Source: Bacteriovoracaceae bacterium
GTDB lineage: Bacteria > Bdellovibrionota > Bacteriovoracia > Bacteriovoracales > Bacteriovoracaceae
Direction: 5' to 3'
NCBI GenBank assembly: GCA_023701435.1
Contig: JAMPXB010000004.1
Coordinates: 1-64,000, forward strand
Length of the DNA: 64,000 nucleotides
Part shown: piece after piece, positions 42,622-51,730 of the stretch
How the letters are laid out: every line of letters starts with the position of its first letter
Numbering within the stretch: the stretch's first letter is position 1
The notes under the pieces: model-generated
What the model saw: the letters and a program-made list of their open reading frames with translations, nothing else
Database searches by the model: none
Told to the model about the DNA's origin: nothing
Program-made: the position numbers and the translations under genes

Positions 42622-43524
42622 ATGGTTCATGATAACATTGATTTAAATAAGTTATTCATTTTCCGAGAAGTTGTCCTGGCCGGAAGTTTTTCCAAAGCGG
42701 CCAATAACCTCAGACAGCCTAAATCCCGAATTAGTCGTGTTATTTCATCACTGGAAACAGAACTAGGAGTTCAACTCATTTACCGGACCACCCGGCAGTT
42801 TCAGCTGACTCAAGCTGGTACAGAACTTTTTGACCGCATCTCCCCTTTGATGCTCGAGTTAAAAAATTCTATTGAACTGGTCACTTCGGATAAAGATGAA
42901 CTCTCCGGTCTCATTAAAGTGACTGTACCGGAAGACTTAGGCATAGAACTCTTTAGCAAGCTTTGCCATGATTTTCTGGAACTTTATCCCCGGGTTCAAA
43001 TTGGACTCCATGCCAGCAATAGTATTGTTGATTTGGTCAAAGAGTCTATTGATGTCTCGATTCGTATTGGTCGATCAAAAGATAGCAGCATGATTCAGAA
43101 AAAAATCGGTCAGGTCGAAATGATCTTTGTGATGACACCTGAAATATTTAGAAGGTATCAACCCAGGAAACTGGATGATCTGGAAAAAGTGCCCTTCCTC
43201 GCCTTCGAGGCCCTGAATTTATCTACTCAAAAGCTGAAGATCACAAATGGGAAAGAAATTAAAAATTTGAAATTAATCCCCTCTTTTGGGAGCAATAATT
43301 ATTTTGTCCTGCGCTCGATGGTTCTGCAAGGAACTGGTTTTTGTCTTCTTCCGGTCTTTCTCGCTAAACCCTACCTGGCGAGTGGAGAATTAGTGCAAGT
43401 TTGCAAGGATTGGAAGGCAGAAGGCCACCCCATTCAAATTCTGATCCCACAGCAGAAAGAAATTCCCAAAAAGGTCAGAACATTTATTGATTATGTGGCA
43501 CCCAGGTTAAAACAATATTTTTAA
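42622..43524 (+). CDS. LysR family transcription regulator
   Basis: The product of about 300 residues has an N-terminal LysR helix-turn-helix (FIFREVVLAGSFSKAANNL, SRISRVISSLETELGVQL) and a substrate-binding domain. I chose the ATG at 42622 for its normal distance to the helix-turn-helix; the ATG at 42559 adds 21 residues. It is divergent from the dioxygenase gene and probably regulates it. The inducer is unknown. Confidence 0.88.
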   Translation: MVHDNIDLNKLFIFREVVLAGSFSKAANNLRQPKSRISRVISSLETELGVQLIYRTTRQFQLTQAGTELFDRISPLMLELKNSIELVTSDKDELSGLIKVTVPEDLGIELFSKLCHDFLELYPRVQIGLHASNSIVDLVKESIDVSIRIGRSKDSSMIQKKIGQVEMIFVMTPEIFRRYQPRKLDDLEKVPFLAFEALNLSTQKLKITNGKEIKNLKLIPSFGSNNYFVLRSMVLQGTGFCLLPVFLAKPYLASGELVQVCKDWKAEGHPIQILIPQQKEIPKKVRTFIDYVAPRLKQYF

Positions 43525-43632
43525 TCGTTAAATGTGAATTCTTAATATTTTCCTAACAAATCACACATCTAAACTTAACGAGCAAAAGAACTCCTCATCT
43601 GAAAAAATATCTGAGTAACATTTCAGGGAGAG

Positions 43633-44493
43633 ATGATGTCGATAACTGCGCTCTATACAAGTTCACTATTTGCTTTTGAACGCTTTCCTCTATATCTCGA
43701 ACTAAAAAAACTCGAGGGCAGTCTAATCAGGCCTCATGTTTCGATCAAGATAGACGGTCCTAACTATGAGATTAAGACATTAGACTGCCCCCATGAATTA
43801 ATGCAAGTCCTGAGATTAAGATTTGATGTATTCTTCAAGGAACCAGCGGCCGGCAAGACCTATTCTTTTTTTCCCTATGATATTGATATGCATGATTTTA
43901 ATTGCGATCACTTAATTGTTAAGGATAAAGCAACGGATTCTGTGGTTGCTTGTTATAGGATGCAGGCCTTCACGAATGAAAGAAAAGTACAACATTTCTA
44001 TTCTGAGGGGGAATTTAATCTGGACCAATTCATCAAACTGCCAGGGAATAAACTTGAATTAGGCAGGGCCTGTGTCCACAAGGACTTCAGGAATGGCACA
44101 GTTATTAGTCTCTTATGGAAAGGGCTTCTGGAATATGCAAGGCGGGTGGATGCACGCTATATGTTTGGCTGCTCAAGTGTGGCCCGTAAGGATTTTGCCA
44201 ATTATCCTTCCATTCTAAGTCATTTGCATAAAATCAACGGATTCATTAAAGACTATTCTGTTCTGGCCACGAAGGATTATTCTCTCGATCGTTATCCTCA
44301 GTTAAAGACGAGTCTCTGCGCGATGGGCCCTACTGATGGCAAAGGAGTTAACTCCCTGATGCATATGTATCTTCTGGCGGGAGCGAAAATGAGCGAAACA
44401 CCCGCCTATGATGCGGAAATGGATTGCCTCGATTTTTTTACTGTTATGGACATGCAGGAAATACCGGCCTCTTTTGTGAGAAGGTTTCAATGA
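43633..44493 (+). CDS. olsB: GNAT-fold N-acyltransferase, OlsB-like
   Basis: The 286-residue protein belongs to the OlsB/FeeM-type acyl-ACP-dependent N-acyltransferases: VLRLRFDVFF, DCDHLIV-type segment NCDHLIVKD, and the signature ELGRACVHKDFRNGTVISLLWKGLLEYA. OlsB attaches a 3-hydroxyacyl chain to the alpha-amino group of ornithine, giving lyso-ornithine lipid. It overlaps the plsC-like gene (ATGA), which overlaps an arginase gene, so ornithine is the most likely substrate. AGGGAG precedes the ATG. Other amino-acid lipids (for example glutamine or glycine lipids) cannot be excluded. Confidence 0.78.
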   Translation: MMSITALYTSSLFAFERFPLYLELKKLEGSLIRPHVSIKIDGPNYEIKTLDCPHELMQVLRLRFDVFFKEPAAGKTYSFFPYDIDMHDFNCDHLIVKDKATDSVVACYRMQAFTNERKVQHFYSEGEFNLDQFIKLPGNKLELGRACVHKDFRNGTVISLLWKGLLEYARRVDARYMFGCSSVARKDFANYPSILSHLHKINGFIKDYSVLATKDYSLDRYPQLKTSLCAMGPTDGKGVNSLMHMYLLAGAKMSETPAYDAEMDCLDFFTVMDMQEIPASFVRRFQ

Positions 44494-45302
44494 TGGCAGG
44501 GAGTACTTCGCTAAGGGTTAAACACTTCACTTTCTCGTTACTCTGCTACTCCCATGCGGTCATTAAGTTCATCCTTTTTATAACGATCTTGCTGTTATTT
44601 ATAGTAGCGCAGGAGCTGATGAAACTCCTCGTTTGGAGTGAAGAAAAAAGACTAAAACTAACATTATTAATCGTCCCTGTTCTCTGTCGAGTGGGTCTAT
44701 GGATCTTAAATATACAGGTCACAAGAGATTCCCCTATTAACTCAAGGCCAAAGGGAAAACTTCTCATCGCCAATCATCTCTCCTATCTGGATATTTTAGT
44801 CTTGTTTGCTCATTACCCTGCGCTCTTTATTACCTCCCAAGAGATTAAAGAAACCTTTCTGTTGGGCAGAATTACTGAATTAGCAGGGTGTTTTTTTGTA
44901 GAACGCAGAAAAAGCAAACGCACCCATGAGTCCATGGTCAAAGAACTGGAAGATATTAAAAAGAAACTTCTTAGAGGTCATAATATCTTTCTTTTTCCGG
45001 AGGGGACCAGCTCCGATGGAAAATCGATACTTCCCTTCAAGTCTACATTTTTTCAAACGGCCATTGATAGTGGTGCTGAAATCCTACCACTATGCCTAAG
45101 GTACACATCTCCCAACGGGGATAAGGTTTGCTGGTATGGCGAGATGACTTTTCCTGATCATTTATTCCGAATGTGCTTAGAACATGAAATCACTGTAACC
45201 CTGAATGAATTAAACGAAATTTCCGTTCAACCAAGCGCTCTTAGAAATGAACTTAGAGACCTGGCCCATAAAATCATCGGTGAAGCATATGCAAAGAATT
45301 AA
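44490..45302 (+). CDS. olsA: Acyltransferase of the PlsC/OlsA type
   Basis: The product has an N-terminal TM helix and a PlsC domain with the acyltransferase motif NHLSYLD (HxxxxD) and the glycerophosphate-type motif FPEGTSSDG. In the ornithine-lipid pathway OlsA adds the second acyl chain to lyso-ornithine lipid; close relatives make phosphatidic acid. The start at 44490 overlaps the upstream stop by 4 nt and fits translational coupling, so the longer frame from 44424 is rejected. Context supports OlsA. Confidence 0.8.
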   Translation: MMAGSTSLRVKHFTFSLLCYSHAVIKFILFITILLLFIVAQELMKLLVWSEEKRLKLTLLIVPVLCRVGLWILNIQVTRDSPINSRPKGKLLIANHLSYLDILVLFAHYPALFITSQEIKETFLLGRITELAGCFFVERRKSKRTHESMVKELEDIKKKLLRGHNIFLFPEGTSSDGKSILPFKSTFFQTAIDSGAEILPLCLRYTSPNGDKVCWYGEMTFPDHLFRMCLEHEITVTLNELNEISVQPSALRNELRDLAHKIIGEAYAKN

Positions 45303-46221
45303 AGTACTGGGAATCCCTTTTCACTTTGGTCAAGAACACCAAGATGTCAAAGATGCCCCAACCTATTTCAGAACATTAGGTCTTCTGGAACAATTAGATA
45401 AAATTGCCTATGTAAGTGACTTAGGGGATCTGGATTTTTCTCTTTGTAAAAATGCTCCAGTCTTCTCTTCCATAAAAAATGAATTGAAGGCTTCCATCGC
45501 CAATGAATTAATCAGTAAGTGTATCGAGTCCGAGGACTTAAGAAACAACTTCCTGTTAAATCTCGGAGGCGATCATGGAATGGCATTAGGAACAATTCAT
45601 GGACTGCTCTCCCACAAACAAGACATGGTTGTGATTTGGGCCGATGCTCATGGAGACATTAATACTCCAGCAACCACCTTAAGCGGTAACTTCCACGGAA
45701 TGCCCCTGTCATTTCTGCTTTCGCTTCCCAAAAAGCGTCGTGCCTTCAATTGGTTGAAAAACACCCTCTCTGCTCAAAAGCTTATCTACTTTGGACCACG
45801 GGACCTGGATGCGAGTGAAAAAGAAATCATTGAGGAGCTCTCCATTCAGTATTACTCTTCTGAAGAAATTAATCGTATCGGAACCAAGAAGCTGTTGGAC
45901 CGGGCCCTTAAAATAGCTGACCCTCAGGGAAGATGTCCCCTTCATTTAAGCTTTGATGTTGATGTCTTCGATACCAAAGACATCCATTCAACTGGAACCA
46001 AAGTTGATCATGGCCCACGCCTGGAAGAAATCTTCAAGCTCGGTAAATTACTAGGTGAAACTGGCCGTCTTCAATCTATGGATGTGGTCGAACTCAATCC
46101 AGGAATTGGGACACAGGAACAGGTTTTAAACACATTTTTTTTGACGATGGAATTTATCGAGGCAACTCTTAAAAAATCTATCCAACAGAAAGATTTTTTT
46201 GCTATGTCGACTTCTGCATGA
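45289..46221 (+). CDS. Arginase/agmatinase family ureohydrolase
   Basis: The 310-residue protein has all manganese-binding motifs of the family: GGDHGMALG, WADAHGDIN and SFDVDVFD. Arginase cleaves arginine into ornithine and urea; other family members act on agmatine or formiminoglutamate. I chose the ATG at 45289, inside the 3' end of the plsC-like gene (14-bp overlap). The tight coupling to an OlsB-like gene argues that it supplies ornithine for lipid synthesis. No second domain is present. Confidence 0.82.
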   Translation: MQRIKVLGIPFHFGQEHQDVKDAPTYFRTLGLLEQLDKIAYVSDLGDLDFSLCKNAPVFSSIKNELKASIANELISKCIESEDLRNNFLLNLGGDHGMALGTIHGLLSHKQDMVVIWADAHGDINTPATTLSGNFHGMPLSFLLSLPKKRRAFNWLKNTLSAQKLIYFGPRDLDASEKEIIEELSIQYYSSEEINRIGTKKLLDRALKIADPQGRCPLHLSFDVDVFDTKDIHSTGTKVDHGPRLEEIFKLGKLLGETGRLQSMDVVELNPGIGTQEQVLNTFFLTMEFIEATLKKSIQQKDFFAMSTSA

Positions 46222-46236
46222 TCTAATGATTCCTGC

Positions 46237-47280
46237 ATGAAGTTTGTTTATAGGGTTATCGTCCTCATTTTAATTTCAACCCAATCCTGGGCCCATTCAG
46301 AAATTCTGCCTGATATCTTTAAGACAGACACACAATCACGTCCAGAATTTTGCTCCTCTCCTGAGGCCAGCTCCAGTTCTTTTTGGTTTAACCTGATGGC
46401 ATCTCACATTGAAGAACTGCTCAGGCAAAGTGAACTGGCCGGTGTAGAGAAGGATGTTTTAACCAATCAATTGGTTACTCTTAGTTATTTAGAATTAAGT
46501 CAGAATTCTCAAAACCATATCAGGGCCATGGGCTATGTTTATGCCAATGCCTCTCATCATCTCGGTAGACTGGTTCGCTTTCATTATTGGCAGCGGTATA
46601 AGGGGCTGCCTTTAGCTCTGGCAGATCAGGCCCTTATTCAGGGGACCATTCTTGGAACCACTGTCAGAACCTTCCCTCTTATGTTATCCAAACGCCTCAT
46701 GGCCCATAGTTTGGATTTATACAAAACACTCTCCTGGAGCTTAGGTGCTTCGGCCATATGCGGTCCAGAATATGTCCGGGACCTTTTAAAGAGAATTTCT
46801 CCCAGGGAACTGGTACTTGTGTTCCCGGGGCTTGAGAAGTCTAAGCAAGAAGAGGTTCTGAAACAATTAAAAGCTGCTTTCCAAACAGAACAGCTTGAAC
46901 ATTTTATTAAACACTTTGTGGCCTTTGAACAAACATATCTTCAATACACCATGTATGCAGTACCTGAAGTAAAAGTTCCTACTGCTTTGGGTGTTCTGGA
47001 TAAAATGAGGTTCATTCCCTTTAACGGAGAAAAATCCACTTCTTTCCATTCATGGTGCCAATCCAACAAGTGCAATAAGACTTCTCTCCATTTGGGTCAA
47101 AGAATTCTCTTTGACCAGACTGTTATTCAACAAGAAATAGCAAGGACTCAAAATGATCCAATTATTTTGCAAGAAAGGATGAGAAGATCCCAGCTTCAAG
47201 AAGTTGCTAATTTCGTTTTAAATGATTTATTTCCAGGCGGGGTGGATGATAATTCTGTGATGACTGTTATCCACCGCTAA
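46237..47280 (+). CDS. Secreted protein of unknown function
   Basis: The 347-residue protein has a Sec signal peptide ending QSWAHS. The mature part looks helical and has several cysteines (EFCSS, AICG, SWCQSNKC). I do not recognise a family. It begins 15 bp after the arginase gene on the same strand, so it may be the last gene of the ornithine-lipid operon. Its 3' end overlaps the convergent DUF309 gene by 54 bp, which is long for two real genes; both frames look genuine. Confidence 0.7.
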   Translation: MKFVYRVIVLILISTQSWAHSEILPDIFKTDTQSRPEFCSSPEASSSSFWFNLMASHIEELLRQSELAGVEKDVLTNQLVTLSYLELSQNSQNHIRAMGYVYANASHHLGRLVRFHYWQRYKGLPLALADQALIQGTILGTTVRTFPLMLSKRLMAHSLDLYKTLSWSLGASAICGPEYVRDLLKRISPRELVLVFPGLEKSKQEEVLKQLKAAFQTEQLEHFIKHFVAFEQTYLQYTMYAVPEVKVPTALGVLDKMRFIPFNGEKSTSFHSWCQSNKCNKTSLHLGQRILFDQTVIQQEIARTQNDPIILQERMRRSQLQEVANFVLNDLFPGGVDDNSVMTVIHR

Positions 47281-47718
47281 ATCAATCTGCTTAATCGTTT
47301 CCTTTAGATCGAATCCCAAAAACACTGGGCCTTCAGAAACCTCTACCAATAAGAATAGCTCTTTTGCCCGTAGATAATGATCCAAGGCACTTGGCAGCTG
47401 GCCCAGTTTTAATTTTAATGCTGCGGCAGCAAGTTTGATCATCCCTTTAAAAAAATTGGCAATACTTCCCTGACGTCTGTGAGCATTCCACAAGGACTCA
47501 AAATAGACATGACTCTCCCAATAGTACTCATAGTTGAATAAGTCCAGGGCGTATTTAAGAAACTCTGAATTTTGGGGATGACTTGGTTCAACAGGTTCCG
47601 TCACCGGATCTCCCTGCCCTTCCATATGCCCTCCCTCTTTTTTAGGATGAGGGCTTAGTCCGGGCATAAAGGCATAAGATGGAAAAGGCCACTGAGGAAG
47701 ATGCCGATAATTCTCCAT
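47227..47718 (-). CDS. DUF309 domain protein
   Basis: The C-terminal 100 residues match DUF309: LFNYEYYWESHVYFESLW (family pattern LxxxGxYWExHExLExxW), then GMIKLAAAALKLKLG. The first 55 residues are polar and Pro/Gly-rich. The family is a helical bundle of unknown function. The start codon follows the stop of the upstream gene directly (TAAATG), so translation is coupled. Confidence 0.82.
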   Translation of the reverse strand: MENYRHLPQWPFPSYAFMPGLSPHPKKEGGHMEGQGDPVTEPVEPSHPQNSEFLKYALDLFNYEYYWESHVYFESLWNAHRRQGSIANFFKGMIKLAAAALKLKLGQLPSALDHYLRAKELFLLVEVSEGPVFLGFDLKETIKQIDLAVDNSHHRIIIHPAWK

Positions 47719-49200
47719 TTACTTAAACTTTGAATCCGTAAGATTATGGTGCATGAAATCAGAGATATTTTCCGGTCGGGTGAAATTTTTCACTTCATCA
47801 CCTGAGTCAAAAAGGTCGGCCCACCAATTAATCCCCTTTTTAGAGCCTAAAAATTCATAGAACTTTTGAGGGGAGCCATTCATTTCATTTTTTACGACGC
47901 CACTGACGATATCTCTTTGAATCATATGATTAATCACTCCATGACCCTCTCTTTTACCTTCGGTCATGGCAAAGGCCCGATCTAGAAAAGGACCAGTCCG
48001 AACGGCCGTTCGAAAGGCATCATTGCCATTCTCAACATCTTTTAATTCAATCTTTTTGGCACCAAAACTGAGATTCTTATCAGATTTTCTTTCCATGATA
48101 GTGGTAAATTGATTATCACCACTCGCTTTAAAGCGTTTTACCAGGGTAACAGCAATGGCATGTTCCGTAACAACTCCTTTCTCCAGCAGTTTCAGGTCTT
48201 CAGGTCTGCCTTTTTTGGCCATCCACTCAGCGCTCTCCCTAAATAGATTCTTGAAATATGGCTCCAGCACTGTTTTATCATTCAGGGTATTGTAGACACC
48301 AGTTATCGTTTTCTGAATGTCAGGCTCCAACTGATTGGCCCGTCTGATCATTTCATCAGCCTTAATTGGTCGAAATGCGCCAGATTTTACAAAAGGGATT
48401 TCCCGGGCATGATCAATTTTTTCTCCATACCGGATCTGAATGCTATCGAGCGTTTTTTGAAGTTTTGGATAACGGCCCCAAATAGTTGTAGCCTTTTTAG
48501 CTGCAAATAGAATTTTTAATTTAGGAAATTGTTTGGCGGCCTTAGGACCATACTTTAAAAGCGCTACCACCCCGGCAGGAGGAAGAAAGATATCACTCAT
48601 GACTTTGCACATGTACTTTGATTTTGCTTCAAAATTTAGACAGCCGAATTGGTCATACTCCTGGGAAATGATATCTTGAATTTTATTCATCACCAGCCCA
48701 GCAATGGCACCCCCCATAGACATTACGGCCTTCGTTTCCTTCATGGGCGGTTGGCTTCGGGCAAGAGCTTTTTGATATTCAGTGTGAAGATAGAGTTTGG
48801 CTGCTGCCATATACTCCGAAGCGCCGTTCATTGCCCCGCTACGTTTTTCACTATCCCAGGCAAGCTCCATGATGCTCCATAGGAATTCTAATGTTTCCTT
48901 GACCGAATCAAAGGCACCTTGTGAGCAGCCTTTAATAAATTCCCAGGCATCAATGTGAGTATTCTTATTCAAGGAATGACATTGTAAGAGATCCGCTTTG
49001 GGAACATTTTTACATAAGTCATTTTTCGTTACGACTTCGCACATACCTTTTAGAGAATTAGTCAGGGGCTCAATTCCCTGAGTCGCACAAATTTCCTGAT
49101 AGGAATGAATCGTTGGTTTAAGAGTAAAATCTGCAGCTTTAGCAGTACTGCCCAGTAGCATGGAACAAATAAGCCAACAGCTAATGACTACCTTCATCAC
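47719..49200 (-). CDS. Large secreted protein of unknown function
   Basis: The 493-residue protein has a signal peptide (LLGSTAKAADF). It looks mostly helical, and several cysteines occur in the N-terminal 100 residues (ICATQG, MCEVV, LCKN, QCHS). I recognise no catalytic motif. The region with FLGSKKGINWWADLFDSGD near the C-terminus is notable. It overlaps the upstream gene by 4 nt and is directly followed by DUF309, so three genes form one operon. Confidence 0.7.
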   Translation of the reverse strand: MMKVVISCWLICSMLLGSTAKAADFTLKPTIHSYQEICATQGIEPLTNSLKGMCEVVTKNDLCKNVPKADLLQCHSLNKNTHIDAWEFIKGCSQGAFDSVKETLEFLWSIMELAWDSEKRSGAMNGASEYMAAAKLYLHTEYQKALARSQPPMKETKAVMSMGGAIAGLVMNKIQDIISQEYDQFGCLNFEAKSKYMCKVMSDIFLPPAGVVALLKYGPKAAKQFPKLKILFAAKKATTIWGRYPKLQKTLDSIQIRYGEKIDHAREIPFVKSGAFRPIKADEMIRRANQLEPDIQKTITGVYNTLNDKTVLEPYFKNLFRESAEWMAKKGRPEDLKLLEKGVVTEHAIAVTLVKRFKASGDNQFTTIMERKSDKNLSFGAKKIELKDVENGNDAFRTAVRTGPFLDRAFAMTEGKREGHGVINHMIQRDIVSGVVKNEMNGSPQKFYEFLGSKKGINWWADLFDSGDEVKNFTRPENISDFMHHNLTDSKFK

Positions 49201-49694
49201 TGCTTTATCTCTTGTTGGATAAACTCAAAAAATTCATCAGAGTATTGTTGGCCATCTTTTTGAGATGATAGTCGGGTATGCAGAATCTGAATTGTTTTAT
49301 CAGCAGCGAAAATGTGAATTTCTTTGAAGGTAATTTTCTGCCCCGAGGAGTCAGTATATTGTCCTTCAATATTTAGTTCGTGTCCTTTCGGGTGAGGGGC
49401 CCAATGATATTTGTGGGCCTGCCAGTCAGAGATACCAACAAAGGAGAGCATTTTCTTTTTCTGAGCTTCCAGTGATTTAAAATGGGATTCCTTACCTTGG
49501 GTCGACCAGTCGATTTTTTTAGTGGCGACCCTCTCTTGCCATGAACCGGTAATGTCCGGATGAGATTTTACCTGCCAGACTTTGACCCCATCAATGCTGC
49601 TGGAAAGCGTCCAATGTGCAGTAAAACTGGCCCGGGCCGAATTTAGAAAGCAGAGGAGAATAAGAAGAGAAGTAGTGATCTTAAAATTCATCAT
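49197..49694 (-). CDS. Secreted START-like or unknown protein
   Basis: The 165-residue exported protein has a signal peptide ending ARAS. The mature part (SIDGVKVWQVKSHPDITGSWQERV) has an alpha/beta look that may be a START/SRPBCC-type fold, but I cannot confirm it. It is the first gene of the three-gene operon running to 47227. Its function is unknown. Confidence 0.65.
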   Translation of the reverse strand: MMNFKITTSLLILLCFLNSARASFTAHWTLSSSIDGVKVWQVKSHPDITGSWQERVATKKIDWSTQGKESHFKSLEAQKKKMLSFVGISDWQAHKYHWAPHPKGHELNIEGQYTDSSGQKITFKEIHIFAADKTIQILHTRLSSQKDGQQYSDEFFEFIQQEIKQ

Positions 49695-49749
49695 AATAAA
49701 CCTTATCGGATTATCATGAAAAAAATGTAGCCTTTTTTACTCAGGATTA

Positions 49750-50547
49750 TTAAATATTTTCCCCTAGCCCATACTTTTGGGGGGACTTGGTATAGATCCC
49801 CTGGGCTTCGGGTAACCACTTAGATAAGTTCTGTTTGCGGGTCACATCAGATGGGTGGGTCGACATAAACTCTGGCGGTGCCTTCCCTCCACTGGCCGCC
49901 CCCATCCGTTCCCAGAGTTTAATCGATTCGGCCGGATCATAACCGGCGCGGGCCATATATTCCTGGCCGATTTTATCGGCTTCTGTTTCATTTTCCCGGG
50001 AAAACTTATGGTCAAAGAAAGCAATGGCAAATCCAGCGGCTGCACCTCCTAAACCCGTCAGGAGCCTGCAGGATTCTGACTTGCAGAGCATTTGTCCACC
50101 AACAGCGGTGGTTACTCCTATTACCAATCCGGCCAGATTTCCCTTAATGGCCCGGGCATAACTCTGCTTACCATGCCTTTTGGTGGCATGAGCAACTTCA
50201 TGTCCCAGCACAGCGGCCAAGGCAGCCTCAGTTTTGAGGACAGGCATGATTCCGGTATAAACGGCCATTTTGCCTCCGGGCATACACCAGGCATTAACTT
50301 CAGGACTATCAATAAGCATCCATTCCCATTCAAAATTTTCCCCGGAAGCTTTCGCAACTCGAGGTGCGACCCGATTGAGCATCGCCGTCCATTTAGCATT
50401 ATTAGAAATTTTGGCCTGAGTTTTAACTTCATTATAGGCCTTTAAGGCCATGGCATTAATGTCTGACTCATCAGGGTCTAAAGAGGAGCAACTTTGAAAG
50501 AGAAATGAAAAAAGAAAGACAAAGCAAAGGACAAATGACTTTCTCAT
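49750..50547 (-). CDS. M48 family metalloprotease lipoprotein
   Basis: The 265-residue protein has a lipobox (FLFQSCSS) and a peptidase M48 domain. The zinc motif HEVAH lies in AAVLGHEVAHATKRHG and the third ligand Glu in ETEADKIGQEYMARAGYDP. This resembles LoiP/BepA-type outer-membrane-anchored proteases that act in outer-membrane protein quality control. The length is typical of LoiP (about 250) and lacks BepA's TPR domain. Confidence 0.92.
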   Translation of the reverse strand: MRKSFVLCFVFLFSFLFQSCSSLDPDESDINAMALKAYNEVKTQAKISNNAKWTAMLNRVAPRVAKASGENFEWEWMLIDSPEVNAWCMPGGKMAVYTGIMPVLKTEAALAAVLGHEVAHATKRHGKQSYARAIKGNLAGLVIGVTTAVGGQMLCKSESCRLLTGLGGAAAGFAIAFFDHKFSRENETEADKIGQEYMARAGYDPAESIKLWERMGAASGGKAPPEFMSTHPSDVTRKQNLSKWLPEAQGIYTKSPQKYGLGENI

Positions 50548-50605
50548 GAGACCTCCAGACTAATTGAAGGCTATCTTATTTGATAAATGAGAAAAATACC
50601 TATCG

Positions 50606-51049
50606 CTACGCTTTTACTGCAACGAATTCACCGGAAAAGATACAGGCCTTTTCTGCTCCGGCCTCAACATATGCCGTGAGTGTGATTCTTGCTCTACCGC
50701 GTCTTTTGAAAGTAGTGAGGAATTGATTTACAGTGGCTTCATCAGGCGCCAGGCAAATGGCCTTTAACTCTACTCGGACAGGAAGAAGGTATTTCGTATT
50801 TCCTTCCTTGATCAGAACATGGGACTCAAGTCCTGCCAGATCCAAACGGTTAAATAAATAACCATAACAGGTAAGAATAAGAAGTGTGGCCAGACTGCCG
50901 CCAAACGCGGTGTCCATATGGTTACTGTTTAATTCCAGAGGTGCCGTCATTTCAACCCGTGAGATATCCGCCACCGTAATCTCAAGACCCATGGCCTTGG
51001 ATAAAGGAATCTGATTGTAGAGATACTCTCGCAGGTCATTAAGCTTCAT
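50606..51049 (-). CDS. YiiD C-terminal type thioesterase
   Basis: The 147-residue protein has the hotdog-fold thioesterase domain found at the C-terminus of YiiD: SKAMGLEITVADISRVEMTAPL, NHMDTAFGGSLATLL and FKRRGRARITLTAYV. It probably hydrolyses acyl-CoA or acyl-ACP thioesters; the substrate is unknown. It overlaps the upstream HlyIII gene by 4 nt. Confidence 0.85.
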   Translation of the reverse strand: MKLNDLREYLYNQIPLSKAMGLEITVADISRVEMTAPLELNSNHMDTAFGGSLATLLILTCYGYLFNRLDLAGLESHVLIKEGNTKYLLPVRVELKAICLAPDEATVNQFLTTFKRRGRARITLTAYVEAGAEKACIFSGEFVAVKA

Positions 51050-51672
51050 GAAATAAGCCGGTACATGACAATGAAATGAAGAATCGCGCCGATGACTGTA
51101 AAGAAATGAAATAATTCATGATGACCAAAAACATCGGGAAAAAAATTTGGTCGTTTAAATGCATAGAAGATTCCACCGATGACATAAATAATACAGCCTG
51201 ACCAGATCAGAACCATATTCGTAAATCCCAGACCTTCATTTAACTCCGAGATATAGGGAATAAAAAGGGCGCCAACAAAAGTATACAAGAGAGCGGAAAG
51301 CAATTTAGGAGCATTGACCCAAAAGATGGATTTAATAATGCCAAAAGTTACCGCCACATAAACAATCGTCAAAAGCTGAATCCCTGTTGATTCGGATAAG
51401 GCCAGAAGACAGATCGGCGTAAAACATCCTGCAATTAAAAGATAGATTGCTGAATGATCAATTCTTCTCATGATGGCGCGCTTTCTCACACTCCAATTAG
51501 GACGATGATAGACAGCACTAATGCCAAACAACATAACCAGACAAACGGAATAAACCAGGCCTGCAATAAAAGTCATCGATGTAGTGGCCTTGGCCACTAA
51601 CATGGCACAGGCCCCAAGGGCGAGAAAGAATGATTCTTGATGAATATGTCCGCGAAGGAGAGGTTTTTTCAT
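51046..51672 (-). CDS. Hemolysin III / PAQR family membrane protein
   Basis: The 208-residue protein has seven TM helices and the conserved histidines and acidic residues of the family: AVYHRPNW, RRIDHSAIYLLIAGCFTPI and FGHHELFHFFTVIGAILHF. These resemble the zinc site of adiponectin-receptor-type hydrolases; bacterial members may act on membrane lipids. Translational coupling with a thioesterase fits a lipid role. Confidence 0.92.
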   Translation of the reverse strand: MKKPLLRGHIHQESFFLALGACAMLVAKATTSMTFIAGLVYSVCLVMLFGISAVYHRPNWSVRKRAIMRRIDHSAIYLLIAGCFTPICLLALSESTGIQLLTIVYVAVTFGIIKSIFWVNAPKLLSALLYTFVGALFIPYISELNEGLGFTNMVLIWSGCIIYVIGGIFYAFKRPNFFPDVFGHHELFHFFTVIGAILHFIVMYRLIS

Positions 51673-51730
51673 AGCCTCTTATTAACTAAAATTTAAAGGG
51701 AATTGGCCATTGTTTTTTGCCCCCATACCC

